A DNA stretch of 64,000 nucleotides from Dyadobacter crusticola DSM 16708. Lineage in GTDB: Bacteria > Bacteroidota > Bacteroidia > Cytophagales > Spirosomataceae. The stretch is from the NCBI RefSeq assembly GCF_000701505.1, contig NZ_JNJB01000001.1, positions 62,001 to 126,000 on the forward strand, given 5' to 3'. Under the pieces are notes generated by a model. It saw only the letters and a list, made by a program, of their open reading frames with translations, was not told the DNA's origin and did not search any database. Made by a program: the position numbers and the translations under genes. Positions 1 through 8,609 of the stretch are shown piece after piece (positions within the stretch are counted from its first letter, which is position 1; each line of letters opens with the position of its first letter).

Positions 1-1304
1 CATACCTGGACAATTATGCAGATCTGCATTACCTGCTGATTTCGGAAGACCGGGCTTCTTACAAGAAGTTACTTGCATTGGAAAGCAGGCGGCTTGATAT
101 CATATCTAAATTACCTGATCAATCCCCTTATAAACGCTTTTTGTTAGCAGAAATAAGATTGCATTGGGCATTCGCCCGGTTGAAATTCGGCGACCAGATG
201 AGCGGCGCATGGGAGATAATCAAAGCTTACAAACTACTGGATGAGAACCGGAAGAAATTCCCTGACTTCACTCCAACTTTAAAATCCCTTGGCTTGCTCC
301 ACGTATTGATCGGCTCGATACCCGACAACTACGCTTGGGTGACAAAGATACTCGGCTTGAAAGGCAACATACAGGCTGGAATCCGTGAGTTAAGGATGGT
401 ACAACGCGAGGAGCCTTTTTTTCGCCAGGAGGCGGAGCTGGTGGATTTACTATTACACGCTTACACGCTGAAACTTTCTCCGGAGCAACAAAAACGAATT
501 CGCAAATGGCCGACAGAGCAGCCTGACAATCTCCTGCTACACTTTTTTGCTACTACCATTTTGATGAAAGAAAATCGAAGCGATGAAGCTTTCATCTTTC
601 TGAATAATGCTCCCAGCAGTGAGGCTTATGTTGACTTTCCATTTCTGAAATATCTCAAAGGTGAGATAGAATTGCAGAGAGGCAATTATGATGCGGCGGC
701 TGACTATTACATTTTATTCCAAAAGCAATATCGCGGCTTCAATTACATTAAAGATACTTATTTCAAACTTTTCATGTGTCGTTGGCTAGCCGGGAAAGAT
801 GCTGAGGCGAATGCATTTCTTAAAAAGATCAGTTCTTCGGGAGAAATGATCGTGGAAGCTGATCAGCTTGCGGAACGAACAGCCAAAGAATTTTTGGGAG
901 GCAAAATCAGCGCGCAACAAAAAGTACTTTATCAGGCGCGCTACGCAACGGACGGCGGGTTTCTACCAAAAGCTTTTGCGATCATCCAGAATACTTCAGA
1001 AAACAGTTTTACAGTCATCCCCGAAAAGGCCGAGTTCAATTACAGAAAAGCCCGGATACTGCACAAAATGGAGCAAAATGCCGGCGCAATCCCCTATTAC
1101 GAGCGCTGTCTGCTCCTAAGCCAGTCTGTGAGCCCTGGCATGGGCGCCTCCGCTGCATTGCAGCTAGGTTATATTTATCTTGAAAAACAGGACAAGCAAA
1201 AGGCAGGCAGCTACTTTAAAAAGGCGATGTCTTTCAAAAAACACGAGTATAAAAACAGCATTGATAACAAAGCGAGGGCTGCGTTGACAGAATTGGGACA
1301 ATAA
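1..1304 (+). CDS. TPR-repeat protein, 5' end outside window
   Basis: The reading frame is open from the left edge of the window to the stop at 1304, so the true start lies upstream; the first start-like codon inside is only a TTG at 78. The visible part (over 430 codons) is rich in paired helices. Its C-terminal third has clear tetratricopeptide-like units (YERCLLLSQ, ALQLGYIYLEKQDKQKAGSYFKKAM). TPR arrays serve as protein-interaction scaffolds. No catalytic motif or membrane segment is visible in this part. The specific role is unknown. It is probably transcribed separately from radC, which follows after about 60 bases. Confidence 0.75.
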   Translation, partial: YLDNYADLHYLLISEDRASYKKLLALESRRLDIISKLPDQSPYKRFLLAEIRLHWAFARLKFGDQMSGAWEIIKAYKLLDENRKKFPDFTPTLKSLGLLHVLIGSIPDNYAWVTKILGLKGNIQAGIRELRMVQREEPFFRQEAELVDLLLHAYTLKLSPEQQKRIRKWPTEQPDNLLLHFFATTILMKENRSDEAFIFLNNAPSSEAYVDFPFLKYLKGEIELQRGNYDAAADYYILFQKQYRGFNYIKDTYFKLFMCRWLAGKDAEANAFLKKISSSGEMIVEADQLAERTAKEFLGGKISAQQKVLYQARYATDGGFLPKAFAIIQNTSENSFTVIPEKAEFNYRKARILHKMEQNAGAIPYYERCLLLSQSVSPGMGASAALQLGYIYLEKQDKQKAGSYFKKAMSFKKHEYKNSIDNKARAALTELGQ

Positions 1305-1365
1305 GTGTGTGACCGAATGAAATATCGAACGTCTAACAGATAAGTAGGTTCCGAATTTGATCCAA

Positions 1366-2073
1366 ATGTCCAGAAAACGAAAGTCAGACAATCCAAGATG
1401 CATTCACAGCTGGTCCGAAGAAGACAAACCGCGTGAAAAACTGATGCTAAAAGGCCGCGCCGCCCTCACCGATGCAGAATTGATAGCCATTCTCATTTGC
1501 TCAGGTACCCCGGAAACATCCGCCGTTGACCTTGCAAAAATCATTATGGCCAGCGTCGGCAATAGCATACATGAACTTGCGAAGCTTGATTACAAGACAT
1601 TCATGAAATACCGGGGAATGGGGAAAGCAAAAGCGATTTCCATTGTAGCAGCACTCGAACTTGGTCGCCGGAGAAGCGATATCATGCCAACGCGGAAAAG
1701 AAAGATCATGGGATCAGACTCAGTTTATGAAGAGATGAGGCAATACCTCCTGGATAAGCCGAATGAAGAGTTCTGGATCTTACTTCTGAATCGCGGAAAC
1801 CAGGTAATGCGCGCTCTGCCGGTGAGCGTGGGCGGAGTTTCAGGAGTATCCGTTGATATCAAGCTGATTTTCAAACTGGCTGTGGATTACCTGGCAAGCG
1901 CAGTAATCCTCGTTCACAACCACCCGTCCGGGCAATTGATACCAAGCCACCAGGACAGAATGCTCACGACGCAGATCAAAGAGGCCGGGCTTTTGCTGGA
2001 CATTCCGATCCTGGACCACATGATATTTACCGATAGCGGATTTTACAGCTTTCTGGATTCCGGGGAAATGTAG
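1366..2073 (+). CDS. radC: RadC family JAB/MPN-domain protein
   Basis: The protein has about 235 residues. An N-terminal helix-hairpin-helix-like region (LMLKGRAALTDAELIAIL, YRGMGKAKAISIVAALELGRRR) is followed by a JAB/MPN+ metalloprotease-like domain with the zinc motif HNHPSG and a downstream S-HQD. This is the complete RadC (UPF0758) architecture. Despite the name, a DNA-repair role has not been firmly established for the family. I place the start at the ATG at 1366 (MSRKRKSD) rather than the in-frame TTG at 1357. It converges with the lipoprotein gene that ends five bases downstream on the other strand. Confidence 0.93.
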   Translation: MSRKRKSDNPRCIHSWSEEDKPREKLMLKGRAALTDAELIAILICSGTPETSAVDLAKIIMASVGNSIHELAKLDYKTFMKYRGMGKAKAISIVAALELGRRRSDIMPTRKRKIMGSDSVYEEMRQYLLDKPNEEFWILLLNRGNQVMRALPVSVGGVSGVSVDIKLIFKLAVDYLASAVILVHNHPSGQLIPSHQDRMLTTQIKEAGLLLDIPILDHMIFTDSGFYSFLDSGEM

Positions 2074-2078
2074 GACAG

Positions 2079-2894
2079 CTACATTACTTGCTTTCTCTTG
2101 ACAATGTCACCCAGCTCTTCGTAGCTGATCGTGAACTGGATTGCTCCACGCGCATAGGCAGCTATTTCGTAGGGATTGTAGTAAAATAAAACACCCTTTG
2201 GCGTGAAAACGTAGTTGACCGGCAGTACAAACTGGTGATTCAGCAGAAAATAGCCTGCCTCTTCCAGATCAATATCGGAAGCAAGTTTCTCGGTTTTTCT
2301 GAAATGGCGTTCCACGAGCTGTAACAATGCAGCAGAGTCGGCGACAAACTTTTTCATTTCAACCTCCGCACCATCGGTTGCATCGAATGCATGAAACGAG
2401 CGAAAGGTATTAGGATGTGCGCCACCAGTAAATGAATAATGGTCTAGCTGGTAAAAAAGGATTTTAGAAGTAACCATCACAGTATCACCTTTCAAGCTTA
2501 CTTCCCAGCAGCCGGGAGCATCGGGAAAATCCTTTTTGAAGTCATTGTAATTGCGCTGAAAAACATTGAATGCACCTTCAAGCGTTTTTCCAGCAGCCCG
2601 GTTCGCGGCGATGCTCGCTGAATCACCATGCTGGTTAACCCTATCAATCAGTTTGGCTGCGATATTATTTCGGATCTCAGAAGCAACTTCGCTGGAATCT
2701 GCCGGCTCCCACACTTCTACTTTCACACTTACACCCTGTCCATTCGCAGCGGTATCGCATTTCCCGAAAGCCGCCATTCGTATCTCGCCTTGCGAAAGTC
2801 CGTTTCGACCATCTGTGTTTTCGTTTTTAGCAGAAGGGTTACAGCTGTAAAGCAAAGCCGCTGCAAAGATTAGAATTAGAGCCTGTTTTTTCAT
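2079..2894 (-). CDS. DUF3298/RsiV-like lipoprotein
   Basis: This is a 271-residue protein with a lipoprotein signal peptide (lipobox LYSC, Cys18), so it is predicted to be membrane-anchored in the periplasm or outer membrane. The body resembles the DUF4163-DUF3298 pair found in RsiV anti-sigma factors and PdaC-type deacetylases. The conserved segment YSFTGGAHPN is followed by a region consistent with DUF3298. There is no catalytic deacetylase domain and no transmembrane anti-sigma region, so it is the domain pair alone. Such stand-alone lipoproteins are common in Bacteroidota and have no fixed function. It follows the LytTR gene on the same strand after 24 bases and could be co-transcribed. 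Confidence 0.8.
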   Translation of the reverse strand: MKKQALILIFAAALLYSCNPSAKNENTDGRNGLSQGEIRMAAFGKCDTAANGQGVSVKVEVWEPADSSEVASEIRNNIAAKLIDRVNQHGDSASIAANRAAGKTLEGAFNVFQRNYNDFKKDFPDAPGCWEVSLKGDTVMVTSKILFYQLDHYSFTGGAHPNTFRSFHAFDATDGAEVEMKKFVADSAALLQLVERHFRKTEKLASDIDLEEAGYFLLNHQFVLPVNYVFTPKGVLFYYNPYEIAAYARGAIQFTISYEELGDIVKRKQVM

Positions 2895-2918
2895 GCGCAG
2901 TCCACGTCGGGGTTTATA

Positions 2919-3653
2919 TTATAGACTCATTAATTCTTTAAAGCGGATCGCCTGACGGCGTGAAATCTCGATCTTATCGCCGCCTTGCAGTGTTACCAGC
3001 AAGCCGCCGCTGAACCATGGTTCAATTTTCTCAATCCAGCCCAGGTTAATGATATGCTTCCGGTTTGCCCGGAAATAAGTATTCGGGTCAAGTCTCTCTT
3101 CCAGGTTGTTGAGCGATTTCAGTACCAGTGGCTTCTGATCGTCAAAATGTAGTCGCACGTAATTGCCCATTGATTCAAACAAACGGATTTTACCCAACTT
3201 AACAAACCAACATTTTTCGCCATCTTTTACAAATACCTGGTCATTTCCGCTTAGTACTTTTTCGGCGCGCTCGTGGGCAGGAGCAGGCGCCTCTGGCTGT
3301 GCCTGATTTTCTTCAATCCTGTGAATGGTCTCTTTCAGTCGCTCGTTATCGATCGGTTTGAGCAAATAATCGAGTGCATTGTATTCAAATGCTTTGATCG
3401 CGTACTCATCATAAGCAGTTGTGAAAATCACCTCCGGGGTCTTGCCTTCAATGGACGATAGCAATTCAAATCCATTTCTGCCGGGCATTTGAATGTCAAG
3501 AAAAAGCAGCTCAGGCTGTAATTCGTCGATCAGCACCAGCGCCTCGTCTGCATTCGCGGCCTCGCCTACGATTTCAATTTTCGTATACGGTTCAAGCAAA
3601 CGTTTCAATTCATTTCTCGCAAGACGCTCGTCATCAACAATCAGGGTTCTCAT
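2919..3653 (-). CDS. LytTR-family response regulator
   Basis: The 244-residue protein has an N-terminal receiver domain with acidic residues D8/D9, phospho-acceptor D53 (FLDIQMPG), the conserved threonines near 78 and lysine 99. After a proline/alanine-rich linker comes a C-terminal LytTR DNA-binding domain (about 140-244; YFRANRKHIINL and the terminal basic strand). It acts as a DNA-binding transcription regulator. The kinase gene lies 53 bases upstream on the same strand, so the two form a two-component system. LytTR proteins bind imperfect direct repeats, but no target could be assigned here. Confidence 0.93.
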   Translation of the reverse strand: MRTLIVDDERLARNELKRLLEPYTKIEIVGEAANADEALVLIDELQPELLFLDIQMPGRNGFELLSSIEGKTPEVIFTTAYDEYAIKAFEYNALDYLLKPIDNERLKETIHRIEENQAQPEAPAPAHERAEKVLSGNDQVFVKDGEKCWFVKLGKIRLFESMGNYVRLHFDDQKPLVLKSLNNLEERLDPNTYFRANRKHIINLGWIEKIEPWFSGGLLVTLQGGDKIEISRRQAIRFKELMSL

Positions 3654-3706
3654 GGCAGATCAGTTAGGAATTAGTTATTTATTTGATAAAATTAGAACAT
3701 TACTTC

Positions 3707-4774
3707 TCAGTTACCTGCTCCCGACTCCTGCCCCACCATCATCACGTTTTCCGACAGCATTGGAATTTTAACTTCTGAACAAACTACATTATTCTCGCAT
3801 TGGTAAATCCGGAAAGTAGCCGCCTTGCCATAAAGAATAGAAAGCCGCTCAGCCGTATTTTTCAGACCGACCCCACCGGATTCAGTAGTCCCCAGGTTAC
3901 CCGAATTGAAGATATTAATTGCGAGCACATCATTAACAATCTCGGCTTTAACGTCAATGAAACCACCGCCGACCTCTTTTGAAACTCCGTGCTTGATGCC
4001 GTTTTCCACCAGCGTTTGCAACATCATAGGCGGTACCTGCCAGTAAACAGCCTGCGCATTGGCATTGATGGTGTACTTCAGTCTGTCTTCATAACGCACC
4101 TTCTCGAGTTCGAGGTAATCCTCCACCGTGCGCAGCTCTTCCTGCAGGTCAACGGTTTTTCTTCTGTCTGCAAGCAGCGAGTTTCTTAAGATATTGGAAA
4201 GCTGAGTGATACTTAGCTGTGCTTTGGCTGGATCTTCGTAAACCAGCGCGCGGATACTGTTCAATGCATTAAATGTGAAATGCGGATTAAGCTGCGACCG
4301 GAGCACCTTCGCCTCAGCCTCCCGCGCAGACATTTTCAGCATGATCTTCTCGTAAGTCGCAAGCCGGTTCTGCTCCACATAATGGTAAACAGTATAGGAA
4401 AGTATCCAAGCCAGCAGGTTTTTACACCAGTTGGCATAGTAACTCCAGAAAACAAGCGGCTGATTCAGCAGGTTATGTTCCAGCATTTCCCTGTCCATTG
4501 GCTGGTTGATCATCGCCATAATCAGCCCGAGCCACAACACTGATCCTACCACCCGCAACGCGAGGCGCGGCAATGGAAGTGAGGACCAGTTCCATTTTCG
4601 GATAACCAGCCGGTAAACATGGGTAAGTACGATCCCAAGCAGAATATTGGCCAGGGCTGTGTAAAATTCACCGATTTCAAAACCATATTCGAGTACGTAA
4701 GGAATGTATTCGAACATGATCAGCAATGTCCATCCGAGGATCTGAAGAGTCCAGTAAATACGTTTTTTGGACAT
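3707..4774 (-). CDS. LytS-type sensor histidine kinase
   Basis: The protein has about 355 residues with roughly four N-terminal membrane segments (within residues 10-130), a short coiled-coil linker, and a His_kinase domain with NPHF (H165 as likely phospho-acceptor). A C-terminal HATPase has the N-box LVENGIKHG and a GVGLKN glycine motif. No extracellular sensor domain is present, so sensing is probably through the membrane region. The start is the ATG at 4774 (MSKKRIYW); an upstream in-frame TTG at 4810 overlaps the -7 promoter element and is unlikely. It phosphorylates the LytTR regulator encoded just downstream. Confidence 0.92.
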   Translation of the reverse strand: MSKKRIYWTLQILGWTLLIMFEYIPYVLEYGFEIGEFYTALANILLGIVLTHVYRLVIRKWNWSSLPLPRLALRVVGSVLWLGLIMAMINQPMDREMLEHNLLNQPLVFWSYYANWCKNLLAWILSYTVYHYVEQNRLATYEKIMLKMSAREAEAKVLRSQLNPHFTFNALNSIRALVYEDPAKAQLSITQLSNILRNSLLADRRKTVDLQEELRTVEDYLELEKVRYEDRLKYTINANAQAVYWQVPPMMLQTLVENGIKHGVSKEVGGGFIDVKAEIVNDVLAINIFNSGNLGTTESGGVGLKNTAERLSILYGKAATFRIYQCENNVVCSEVKIPMLSENVMMVGQESGAGN

Positions 4775-4807
4775 GTAATAGTAGCGCGTTGATTGCCCCG
4801 AAAATAA

Positions 4808-4815
4808 CAAATGTA
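4808..4815 (-). promoter_or_regulatory. -7 promoter element of the two-component operon
   Basis: On the minus strand this reads TACATTTG, an exact match to the Bacteroidota -7 consensus TAnnTTTG. It lies 33 bases upstream of the kinase ATG. No convincing -33 TTTG at the usual spacing was found. Confidence 0.5.
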
Positions 4816-4878
4816 TTTACACGGAATGTTGAAGACCGTATAAATACATCAAAGGAAACGAACCTACACAAACGGCTC

Positions 4879-5523
4879 TTACAAGGTTTGCGGAATTTCG
4901 AGGGAAAGCAGGTGCGTGATGTCGTTGGAAACTTCCAGTTCGAACTTCTGCGTATCGTAGGAATAATTGACTTTATAAAGACAAAGATTACTATGTTCGT
5001 AATCGTCCATTCTCACCAGCGGCTGATTGAAGAGCGTCGTAAGCAGGACACGCATTGCCCGTCCGTGCATTGCAATGAGGATATTACGCTCATGCGGCCG
5101 CGACAGGATCGTCTCGATCACCGGGATCTGGCGCTCTCTTACCTGAACGGGGCTCTCACCTTCTTCGGCTGCCAGCTCGATCTGACCATTGCGCCAGGCT
5201 GTTACCAGCTCTCTGTAATAGTTGTTATCACCCGTGTTAGGCTCCCGCCCCTCTCTGGCTCCCCAGGAGATTTCGTTGAGGCCTGAGTAACTTTCGTGGG
5301 GTATGCCCAGCTTGATGAACCCGCGGACGGTTTGGTGTGTTCGCTTTAAATCAGAAGTATATATTTTGTCAAAAGGAACATGTTGATAAGCATTGAAGAA
5401 AGCAGCTGCCTGGGCCTCTCCCCATTCGTTAAGCAAGGAGTCTACTCCGCTGCCTTGTACCACTCCTCTGCGATTGAAATCTGTTTCACCGTGACGAATG
5501 AGGTATATAGATTTTCTTTTCAA
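4879..5523 (-). CDS. Histidine phosphatase family protein
   Basis: This is a 214-residue branch-1 histidine phosphatase. The N-terminal motif LIRHGETDFN supplies the catalytic phospho-histidine H11, and the second histidine is in AMHGRAM near residue 160. Length and motifs fit the phosphoglycerate-mutase/CobC/SixA-like group; the substrate cannot be deduced. The only start that keeps the first beta strand is a TTG at 5523, and there is no ATG nearby. The gene is flanked by the LytS operon downstream and the divergent menI promoter upstream. Confidence 0.88.
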   Translation of the reverse strand: MKRKSIYLIRHGETDFNRRGVVQGSGVDSLLNEWGEAQAAAFFNAYQHVPFDKIYTSDLKRTHQTVRGFIKLGIPHESYSGLNEISWGAREGREPNTGDNNYYRELVTAWRNGQIELAAEEGESPVQVRERQIPVIETILSRPHERNILIAMHGRAMRVLLTTLFNQPLVRMDDYEHSNLCLYKVNYSYDTQKFELEVSNDITHLLSLEIPQTL

Positions 5524-5545
5524 AGTAATAGGATTATTTAAATAT

Positions 5546-5553
5546 TAATTTTG
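5546..5553 (+). promoter_or_regulatory. -7 promoter element of menI-menF
   Basis: The sequence TAATTTTG matches TAnnTTTG exactly and lies 55 bases upstream of the menI ATG. It is divergent from the histidine phosphatase gene. Confidence 0.5.
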
Positions 5554-5608
5554 CAAATACCTTGTTTTTACTCCGCAAAGCACTAACAAATTTATACATT
5601 TTTTAGAT

Positions 5609-6034
5609 ATGTTTGTTAAAACCGTGTCAATAGAACAACTTAAATCGTTCAGCATTAACACCATTGCCGACCACCTCGGAATCGAGTTTACTGAAATCGG
5701 AACCGACTTTATAACTGCCCGAATGCCGGTAGACAGCCGCACGCACCAGCCATTTGGCATCTTGCACGGCGGTGCCTCGGTGGTACTTGCTGAAACCTTG
5801 GGTAGCATCGCTTCATTTCTAGCTCTACCCGAGGGCGACGACAGACAGGCGGTCGGTCTGGAGATCAATGCCAACCATTTGCGGCCCGTGAAAGAAGGTT
5901 TTGTAACAGGAAAGGTTACCTCAATCCATTTGGGGAAAACAACACACATCTGGGATATCAGGATTACAAATGACCAGAACAAGCTGGTATGCATCAGCAG
6001 GTTGACGGTCGCTATTGTGAATGCAAAACGCTGA
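5609..6034 (+). CDS. menI: Hotdog thioesterase, probable 1,4-dihydroxy-2-naphthoyl-CoA hydrolase
   Basis: The 141-residue hotdog-fold protein closely resembles the E. coli YdiI/MenI family. It has the diagnostic RTHQPFGILHGGAS followed by LAETLGS, with E62 as the likely catalytic carboxylate. MenI hydrolyses DHNA-CoA to DHNA in menaquinone synthesis in the cytoplasm. The next gene, 51 bases downstream, is menF, the first step of the same pathway, which strengthens the assignment over a general PaaI-type thioesterase. It starts at the ATG at 5609. Confidence 0.85.
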   Translation: MFVKTVSIEQLKSFSINTIADHLGIEFTEIGTDFITARMPVDSRTHQPFGILHGGASVVLAETLGSIASFLALPEGDDRQAVGLEINANHLRPVKEGFVTGKVTSIHLGKTTHIWDIRITNDQNKLVCISRLTVAIVNAKR

Positions 6035-6085
6035 CTTTATTTTGCATCAAAATCAAATAAATTCGACTTATTCATTTCATTATAA

Positions 6086-7336
6086 ATGCTTTCAGTAGAA
6101 ACCCGCTCCTCACTTTCGATATTCGAAGGTTTACAAATTCAGCAGATATGGGCGGCTGCTACACAAATGGGATTCCCTTCCGCGCTTTGGCGGCTTCCTC
6201 ACACCAGTGAAATCAAGCTGCTCATTTCTATTGGTAATGGAATAAAGAAGGTACAGCCGGAATTTGACAAGCTTCCCGCCGGATTTATGGTCGCCGGATT
6301 CGACTGGAAAACCGGGGAGGATGTACGGTTTTTGGAAGGCGATATTATCCTTTCATTCTCAGCAGAATACCGGGTCAATGGGGTTGAGAACAAACTGGGC
6401 GAAGAGCACATTGAAGTACAGAAACTGAGCAAGCTAGCATCCGCTTTAACCGAATACAAAGCTGATTATACCGCCAGCGGCCAGCTTCCCACATTAGAAC
6501 CGGAGAAAAACGAATACGCAAAATTACGCTTCCAGCGCACCGTTGAACTTGCGGTTGCAGCGATCAGGCAAAACCAGTTTAAGAAAGTGGTTTTGTCAAG
6601 AACCAAAGACCTTAGCTACTCGGACCATTTCCAGCCTGCAAATGCATTCTGCGAACTATCTAAAATATACCCGCACGCGTTTGTCTCCCTCGTAAACCTT
6701 CCGGAAGAAAACGAGATCTGGCTGGGCGCAAGTCCCGAATTGCTCGTGCAGCAGCAGGCAAATGGCTTTTTCAAAACCATGTCGCTTGCCGGAACACAGA
6801 AAGCCCGGACACATTCAGGCGAGCTGATCCCGAGATATGATATCAGATGGGGCGAAAAGGAAATTGAAGAGCACGCGCTGGTCAGCCGGTACATTGTTGA
6901 GTGTTTCAAGAAAATCAGGCTTAGAGAATACCTGGAAACAGGACCTAAAACAGTACTTGCAGGAAATCTCTATCACCTTCGCACGGATTTTGAAGTAGAT
7001 ACTAACGCGGTTAACTTCCCTGAACTGGGGCCGGTTATGTTGAAACTGCTCCACCCTACTTCCGCAGTATGCGGCGTTCCCAAAGAACCAAGTCTTGAAT
7101 TCCTTTTGAGTATCGAAGGCTATGACAGATCCTTTTACAGTGGGTTCCTCGGGCCTGTGCAGGTAGGAGAAAACACAAGCCTTTTTGTCAATCTCAGGAA
7201 TGTAAGGTTTAAAAATGGCAAAGCGACATTCTTTGCGGGAGCGGGTATTACCGGGGACTCGATTCCTGAGCAAGAGTGGGAAGAAACGGAGCTAAAATGC
7301 GACACGCTGCTGAGGGTAATCGCTAAAACGCTATAA
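6086..7336 (+). CDS. menF: Isochorismate synthase
   Basis: The 416-residue protein is of the chorismate-utilising enzyme family. It has the typical C-terminal motifs FKKVVLSRTKDL (general-base lysine region), WLGASPELLV, MSLAGT and FFAGAGIT, with EELKCD-like acidic residues for magnesium near the end. It converts chorismate to isochorismate at the head of menaquinone synthesis. The menI neighbour favours a menaquinone role over a siderophore (EntC) role, and no siderophore genes are present. The N-terminal part is more divergent, as is usual for MenF. Confidence 0.9.
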   Translation: MLSVETRSSLSIFEGLQIQQIWAAATQMGFPSALWRLPHTSEIKLLISIGNGIKKVQPEFDKLPAGFMVAGFDWKTGEDVRFLEGDIILSFSAEYRVNGVENKLGEEHIEVQKLSKLASALTEYKADYTASGQLPTLEPEKNEYAKLRFQRTVELAVAAIRQNQFKKVVLSRTKDLSYSDHFQPANAFCELSKIYPHAFVSLVNLPEENEIWLGASPELLVQQQANGFFKTMSLAGTQKARTHSGELIPRYDIRWGEKEIEEHALVSRYIVECFKKIRLREYLETGPKTVLAGNLYHLRTDFEVDTNAVNFPELGPVMLKLLHPTSAVCGVPKEPSLEFLLSIEGYDRSFYSGFLGPVQVGENTSLFVNLRNVRFKNGKATFFAGAGITGDSIPEQEWEETELKCDTLLRVIAKTL

Positions 7337-7401
7337 TATATATTTTTCTAAATTAAACCTTTATAATACAGAAAAGTCTAATCGGTTTCAGATTTAATAT
7401 A

Positions 7402-7409
7402 TAATTTTG
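7402..7409 (+). promoter_or_regulatory. -7 promoter element of the RND efflux operon
   Basis: TAATTTTG is an exact TAnnTTTG match in a very AT-rich stretch. It lies 68 bases upstream of the chosen adaptor ATG and probably drives the three-gene operon. Confidence 0.5.
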
Positions 7410-7477
7410 AAACTGTGCCAAAAGCATATTGCAGATCCGAAAAACTCCTAAACCTTAATTGCGGATTCTACCAACTT

Positions 7478-8575
7478 ATGATGTCTAACAAAAAGCCTGT
7501 TTTTTCAGGCCGTTTTCGAATTACTCCCCTCTCTTTTCTAGCATTTTCGGGTACGCTCTTCATCGCTCTTTCCTGTGGTGAGAAAAAAGATACTTTTCAA
7601 CAGAAAGGTAGCGGAGGCCCAACTATGGTTGATGTGATTATTGCCAAATCAGAAAAGGTTAGTGACCAGGTTGAAGTAAACGGTACCATCGTCGCCAATG
7701 AATTTGCAGAGCTCCGCCCCGAGGTAAGCGGGCTGCTCACTTACCTGGATGTTCCCGAAGGAAAAACTGTTCAGAAAGGAACTGTAATCGCAAGAATCAA
7801 CAATGCAGACCTGATCGCGCAGCTTGATAAAATCAAGATCCAGCTTAACCTAGCCGAAACTACCGAGAAAAGATTAAAGCAATTGGTCGCGATCAATGGG
7901 ATCAACCAGGCGGATTACGATCTTGCCTTGAACCAGGTCAACAGCTTTAAGGCAGATATGGTTTATACCCAGGCACTTATTGACAAGACAATCGTAAGAG
8001 CGCCATTTACGGGGGTGATAGGTTTGAGAAAAGTAAGCGCAGGTTCCTATGTGTCGCCTACAAGCGTGATCGCCACTATGCAGCAGCTTTCTAATCTCCG
8101 CATTGATTTTACAGTACCTGAAACCTACCAGAAATACGTCAGCAAAGGTCAGAACGTAGAAGTACTGCTTGATCAGGCTTCTAAGAAAAGGGAAACTGCA
8201 AGGGTAATCGCCACGGAACCGCAGGTCAACCAGTCGACACGAAATATAACCGTGCGGGCTGTTCTGAACTCAGGATCTACAAGTCCCGGCTCATTTGCAA
8301 AGGTTTATCTCAAAACAAATTCAAATAAAAGCAGCATACTGATCCCCACGAACAGTATCATACCTGAGGCCCAGGGGAAAAAGGCGGTTACTGTAAAAGG
8401 CGGCAAAGCTGTCTTTGTGACGGTAGAAACCGGCGACCGCCTGGCAGATGTAGTGGAAGTCACCAGCGGACTGAATGTTGGCGATTCGGTGGTAGTTTCG
8501 GGCGTATTGTTCGCCCGTCCCGATGCTCCTGTGAAAGTGAGAAGTGTAAGAAACCTGAAAGCTGCAACGATGTAA
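7478..8575 (+). CDS. RND efflux periplasmic adaptor (MFP) lipoprotein
   Basis: The protein has about 365 residues. A lipoprotein-type signal ends at IALSCG, so it is lipid-anchored in the inner membrane facing the periplasm. It has the membrane-fusion-protein layout: first lipoyl half (ELRPEVSGLLTYLDVPEGK), short alpha-hairpin, second lipoyl half (IVRAPFTGVIGLR), beta-barrel and membrane-proximal domain. It links the pump (next gene) to the TolC channel. Start choice: ATG at 7478 (MMSNKK); an in-frame GTG at 7415 would add a non-signal-like extension and sits at the predicted transcription start. Confidence 0.93.
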   Translation: MMSNKKPVFSGRFRITPLSFLAFSGTLFIALSCGEKKDTFQQKGSGGPTMVDVIIAKSEKVSDQVEVNGTIVANEFAELRPEVSGLLTYLDVPEGKTVQKGTVIARINNADLIAQLDKIKIQLNLAETTEKRLKQLVAINGINQADYDLALNQVNSFKADMVYTQALIDKTIVRAPFTGVIGLRKVSAGSYVSPTSVIATMQQLSNLRIDFTVPETYQKYVSKGQNVEVLLDQASKKRETARVIATEPQVNQSTRNITVRAVLNSGSTSPGSFAKVYLKTNSNKSSILIPTNSIIPEAQGKKAVTVKGGKAVFVTVETGDRLADVVEVTSGLNVGDSVVVSGVLFARPDAPVKVRSVRNLKAATM

Positions 8576-8609
8576 CGTTTTACATTGACTATCCCTTGAA
8601 ACCCACGGT

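Noticed and set aside
4726..5286. 186-codon plus-strand frame over the histidine phosphatase
   Set aside because: The minus strand encodes the full histidine phosphatase motifs; the plus frame has no recognisable domain.
6815..7273. 152-codon frame antisense to menF
   Set aside because: It is explained by the codon use of the MenF C-terminal domain; no start signal or motif.
7415..7477. GTG-initiated extension of the RND adaptor
   Set aside because: It overlaps the predicted transcription start and would place 21 non-signal residues before a clear lipoprotein signal.
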